Made by a program: the position numbers and the translations under genes. Positions 61,585 through 64,000 of a DNA stretch of 64,000 nucleotides are shown piece by piece. The notes below the pieces were generated by a model that saw nothing but the letters and a program-made list of their open reading frames with translations, made no database searches and was not told the DNA's origin. Numbering within the stretch: position 1 is the stretch's first letter; each line of letters begins with the position of its first letter. Source of the stretch: G963663365 sp963663365 (GTDB taxonomy: Bacteria; Hinthialibacterota; Hinthialibacteria; Hinthialibacterales; G963663365); NCBI GenBank assembly GCA_963663365.2, contig CAXXIH010000002.1, positions 434,001 through 498,000 on the forward strand. Reading direction: 5' to 3'.

Positions 61585-63972
61585 TTACATATCCAACAGT
61601 CTTATGTTTAGCCCTCGGTCGAATTCATATCGCTTCCCTGCCTCGGCCTGGAACTCCTTCATGAGTGTTCCGTAACGGACTTTGCAGAGGTCCGTATATT
61701 TTGACTGAATCCGTGCCGTGGTGAGCCGGCCGTCTTTCCAGAAGATATCGACTTCGTAGCCGCCCCGGGCTCGTAATCCCTGAACACTTCCCGTTTTCCA
61801 GGCATTAGGCAGGGCGGGTAATAGACTGATCTCACCGGAATGACTCTGCAACAGCATTTCTGCAATTCCGGCCGTGCCGCCGGAATTCCCATCGATTATA
61901 AAGATATTCTCTTTAGCGCCTGCAATCCCGGCCGCCGAAAATGTGAGCAGGTTCGGATCGGTCAATTTCCCAAGCAGTTTCAAGACGCTGTCATGTGCAC
62001 GTTCGGCTTCCCGCAAGCGCGCAAAATAACAGAGGAGGTTGGCGCGGCTCCATTCCACATCCTCCCAGTCGGGTTGCGATAAGCGCCGGTCAATAGTCAC
62101 TCGTGCGGCCTCGGCAAATTCCGGTGTTCCATCAAGTGTTATTTGCTCGAACGGATAGAGAGCAATCAAATGGCAGGTATGCCTGTGGTTAGGGAGATGT
62201 TCCTCGTAGTCTTCAAGCCACTCCTGCAACTGGCCGTGCTTCCCGATTTGAAACGGCTGCAAGCGCGAACAGGCTTCTTGCAGTTTACTGCGAAACGGCT
62301 CATCGATGCCGAGCATTTGGCTTGCCTCGATGCAGGCCGTATAAAGTTCGCGGACTAACACCGTGTCACAGACCGGCCCCATGAGTTCATGACAACCTTG
62401 TTCCTCACCGGGCGGGCGAAAGGCATTCTCTGGCGAGAGCGCAGGCCCTGTAACCAGCCAGCCGTACTTGGGATGTTCGACCATATAATCGAGAAAAAAT
62501 ACAGCCGCTTCTTTTAAAACAGGATACGTACGCTTCGCAAGAAAGTCTTTATCACTCGTAAATTGGTAGTGATCCCACAAATGCAACGCAAGCCATAACC
62601 CAGCGGTGGGATTCATCCCCCACCCTAATTTCCAACCTGGTGCGGTGTATCCCCATGCGTTGGTGACGGTATGGGCCACCCAACCATGACGATCATACAC
62701 ACGCTTGGCGGTTTTGCGGCCTGGCGGTACCAAAGATTCGATGAAATCAAACAGCGGCTCATTGCATTCCGATAGATTACAAACTTCCGCAGGCCAATAG
62801 TTCATCTGAATATTTATATCCAGGTGAAAATCGCACGTCCATCCCATTTTGCAGGCAAGGCCGTCATTCCAGATTCCTTGAAGATTCATTGGCAGCGGCG
62901 AGTTTTCGCGTGAACCGGCAATCAATAAATAACGTCCGTATTGGAAGAACAATTCGACCAACCCCGGATCGTCTTCTCCAGCACGAACCGCCTCCAAACG
63001 TTCATCAGTGGGCGCGTCTTTGGAATTTCCGAGATCGATAGCCACACGGCGGAAAAGCGGCTGGTAATCGGCAATATGTAATTCTCGAATCGACTGGTAT
63101 GGTTTACCGGAGGCTGCCTCCAGCTGCGCACGGCAAAGCGATTCCGGACTTTTGCCTCGATAATCAGTATTGATGGTAATCAAAAGAGTTGCACAATCTG
63201 CCGAATCGACACGCAGTTTCCCTTCCCTGCGTGTTATGGTTCCACCTTCTGATAGAACACGAACCTGCCCGCAAAAGGAAACTCCGCATTGACCATCGCT
63301 GTGTTTATTCTCAAAAGCATGACCTGATAGCATAAGCGTGTTATCATCGGCCATACTGACTTCAGACGGCTTCTCACCGGCATCCACTATCAGTTCAAAT
63401 GAGATTTGTTGGAGTTTATCGCAACACAAACGGACAGCGATGATATCATCCGGATTTGAAGCAAGTATCTCACGCGTGAAGCGCGCGCCATCAACAACAT
63501 AACTGACGCGGGCAATTCCTTCGTCCAAGTCCAACTCGCGGCGGTAGTCCGTAACTGTATTCTTGTCATGATCGAACTGAAAAATCAGGTCGCCTAAAGG
63601 AAGATGCGTTCCGAAATTTTCTTTCCGGCCCAACAGATAGTTCTTGCATTCCTCCCGAGCATCAAAAAACCGGCCCTCAAAAAAGAGTTCGCGAATTCTA
63701 TTGAGGTGCTGGGGTCCCTCCGGATTTTCATTTCGATCGCTCGGCTCACCTGACCAGACTGTCGATTCATTCAAAGCCAGTCGTTCCTGATCAACGCCGC
63801 CAAATACCATCGCCCCCACACGGCTATTACCGACCGGAAGCGCTTCCAGCCAGCGTTCAGCGGGCTGTCGATACCAGAGTCTCAGATCAGAATCGCCGCA
63901 ATACGCGGTTGCCGCCGCAATTACTAAAAGTGCGCCGGCAATCATAGAGGATTTTGTTGTTCTGGTAGCCAT
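61585..63972 (-). CDS. GH95-family alpha-L-fucosidase-like enzyme (795 aa)
   Basis: I start at the ATG at 63972, which gives a signal peptide (SSMIAGALLVIAAATAYC, possibly a lipoprotein with Cys ~25). An ATG at 63999, at the window edge, is possible. The N-terminal beta domain has LWYRQPAERWLEALPVGNSRVGAMVFG and LNESTVWSGEP, both hallmarks of GH95. The (alpha/alpha)6 barrel contains MNLQGIWND, CDFHLDINIQMNYWPAE (~382-398), AGLWLALHLWDHY and GQLQEWLEDYEE (Glu ~584, the likely acid), then RHTCHLIALYPF. The family cleaves alpha-1,2-linked fucose or related L-galactose. Most characterised members have N-x-N where this one has D385-I-N387. The 3' end faces the pseudopilin gene. Confidence 0.93.
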   Translation of the reverse strand: MATRTTKSSMIAGALLVIAAATAYCGDSDLRLWYRQPAERWLEALPVGNSRVGAMVFGGVDQERLALNESTVWSGEPSDRNENPEGPQHLNRIRELFFEGRFFDAREECKNYLLGRKENFGTHLPLGDLIFQFDHDKNTVTDYRRELDLDEGIARVSYVVDGARFTREILASNPDDIIAVRLCCDKLQQISFELIVDAGEKPSEVSMADDNTLMLSGHAFENKHSDGQCGVSFCGQVRVLSEGGTITRREGKLRVDSADCATLLITINTDYRGKSPESLCRAQLEAASGKPYQSIRELHIADYQPLFRRVAIDLGNSKDAPTDERLEAVRAGEDDPGLVELFFQYGRYLLIAGSRENSPLPMNLQGIWNDGLACKMGWTCDFHLDINIQMNYWPAEVCNLSECNEPLFDFIESLVPPGRKTAKRVYDRHGWVAHTVTNAWGYTAPGWKLGWGMNPTAGLWLALHLWDHYQFTSDKDFLAKRTYPVLKEAAVFFLDYMVEHPKYGWLVTGPALSPENAFRPPGEEQGCHELMGPVCDTVLVRELYTACIEASQMLGIDEPFRSKLQEACSRLQPFQIGKHGQLQEWLEDYEEHLPNHRHTCHLIALYPFEQITLDGTPEFAEAARVTIDRRLSQPDWEDVEWSRANLLCYFARLREAERAHDSVLKLLGKLTDPNLLTFSAAGIAGAKENIFIIDGNSGGTAGIAEMLLQSHSGEISLLPALPNAWKTGSVQGLRARGGYEVDIFWKDGRLTTARIQSKYTDLCKVRYGTLMKEFQAEAGKRYEFDRGLNIRLLDM

Positions 63973-64000
63973 TCTGTTCCACTCATATCTTTCCGCCATT

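Noticed and set aside
1..64000. tRNA, rRNA, phage or transposase genes
   Set aside because: None was recognised by eye on either strand; a covariance-model scan would be needed to exclude small RNAs.

Overview
This 64 kb window looks like a chromosomal segment from a free-living or host-associated Gram-negative bacterium of an under-studied lineage near the PVC/FCB groups (Hydrogenedentota, Sumerlaeota, Lentisphaerota or Poribacteria would all fit). The reasons are: several stand-alone type II secretion pseudopilins with GFTLIELLIVVAIIGILAAI leaders, Tat-exported Gfo/Idh/MocA oxidoreductases, DUF1080, DUF2961, DUF4091 and DUF6259 proteins, BNR sialidases, an ECF sigma factor paired with a DUF4349 membrane protein, lipoproteins and very large mosaic secreted proteins. 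The phylum is inferred; no rRNA, tRNA or ribosomal protein gene is present to settle it. I saw no CRISPR array, phage, transposase gene or origin. Shine-Dalgarno sequences (GGAGG/AAGGGA types) are common and place most starts.

Layout. 1-539: the end of a PhoR-like histidine kinase. 540-1415: an AT-rich gap with hairpins. 1416-14252: a 3448-residue secreted mosaic protein (kelch, five Ig-like repeats, FG-GAP, PKD, HYR with inserted LamG and kelch domains, two 7-copy arrays of a YYxGGW repeat) and a carboxypeptidase-regulatory-repeat membrane-anchored protein. 14375-16282: a parallel beta-helix protein carrying a pilin-type signal, bracketed by a ~60 bp direct repeat. 16772-20549: a one-TM hybrid sensor (propeller + Y_Y_Y + HisKA_3 kinase) and its NarL-type regulator, with GGGA/TCCC dyads on both sides. 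20686-24027: a three-repeat protein whose C-terminal ~500-residue module recurs in a WD40 protein at 34941-39383. 24164-34854: sialidases, GH-like enzymes, two pseudopilins and the sigma/DUF4349 pair. 39695-45142: a DUF1080 lipoprotein (also bracketed by a direct repeat), a GH172/DUF2961 lipoprotein, a lipocalin and a DUF4091 protein. 45165-52255: a carbamoyl-hydrolase pair, two Tat oxidoreductases and a DUF4914 P-loop protein. 52415-56697: a Yip1/TPR membrane protein and two HEAT-repeat proteins that overlap at a possible -1 frameshift site. 57071-63972: a Tat metallophosphoesterase, a second DUF6259 enzyme, a third pseudopilin and a GH95 fucosidase-like enzyme.

How it fits together (inference). 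Most genes encode exported proteins that would act on complex, probably sulfate-free host or algal/mucin-like glycans: sialidase-type propellers, a fucosidase, an arabinofuranosidase/fructofuranosidase-type GH172 and a 3-keto-glycoside route (Tat oxidoreductase plus DUF1080 hydrolase). Each of three pseudopilins sits directly downstream of such an enzyme gene, suggesting a link between type II secretion and these enzymes. There is no SusC/SusD pair and no ABC transporter here, so uptake must be encoded elsewhere. The strongest candidates for something undescribed are the 7+7 YYxGGW arrays, the domain-inside-HYR insertions, the shared C-terminal module, the beta-helix/pilin fusion in its repeat bracket, and the HEAT-protein frameshift.
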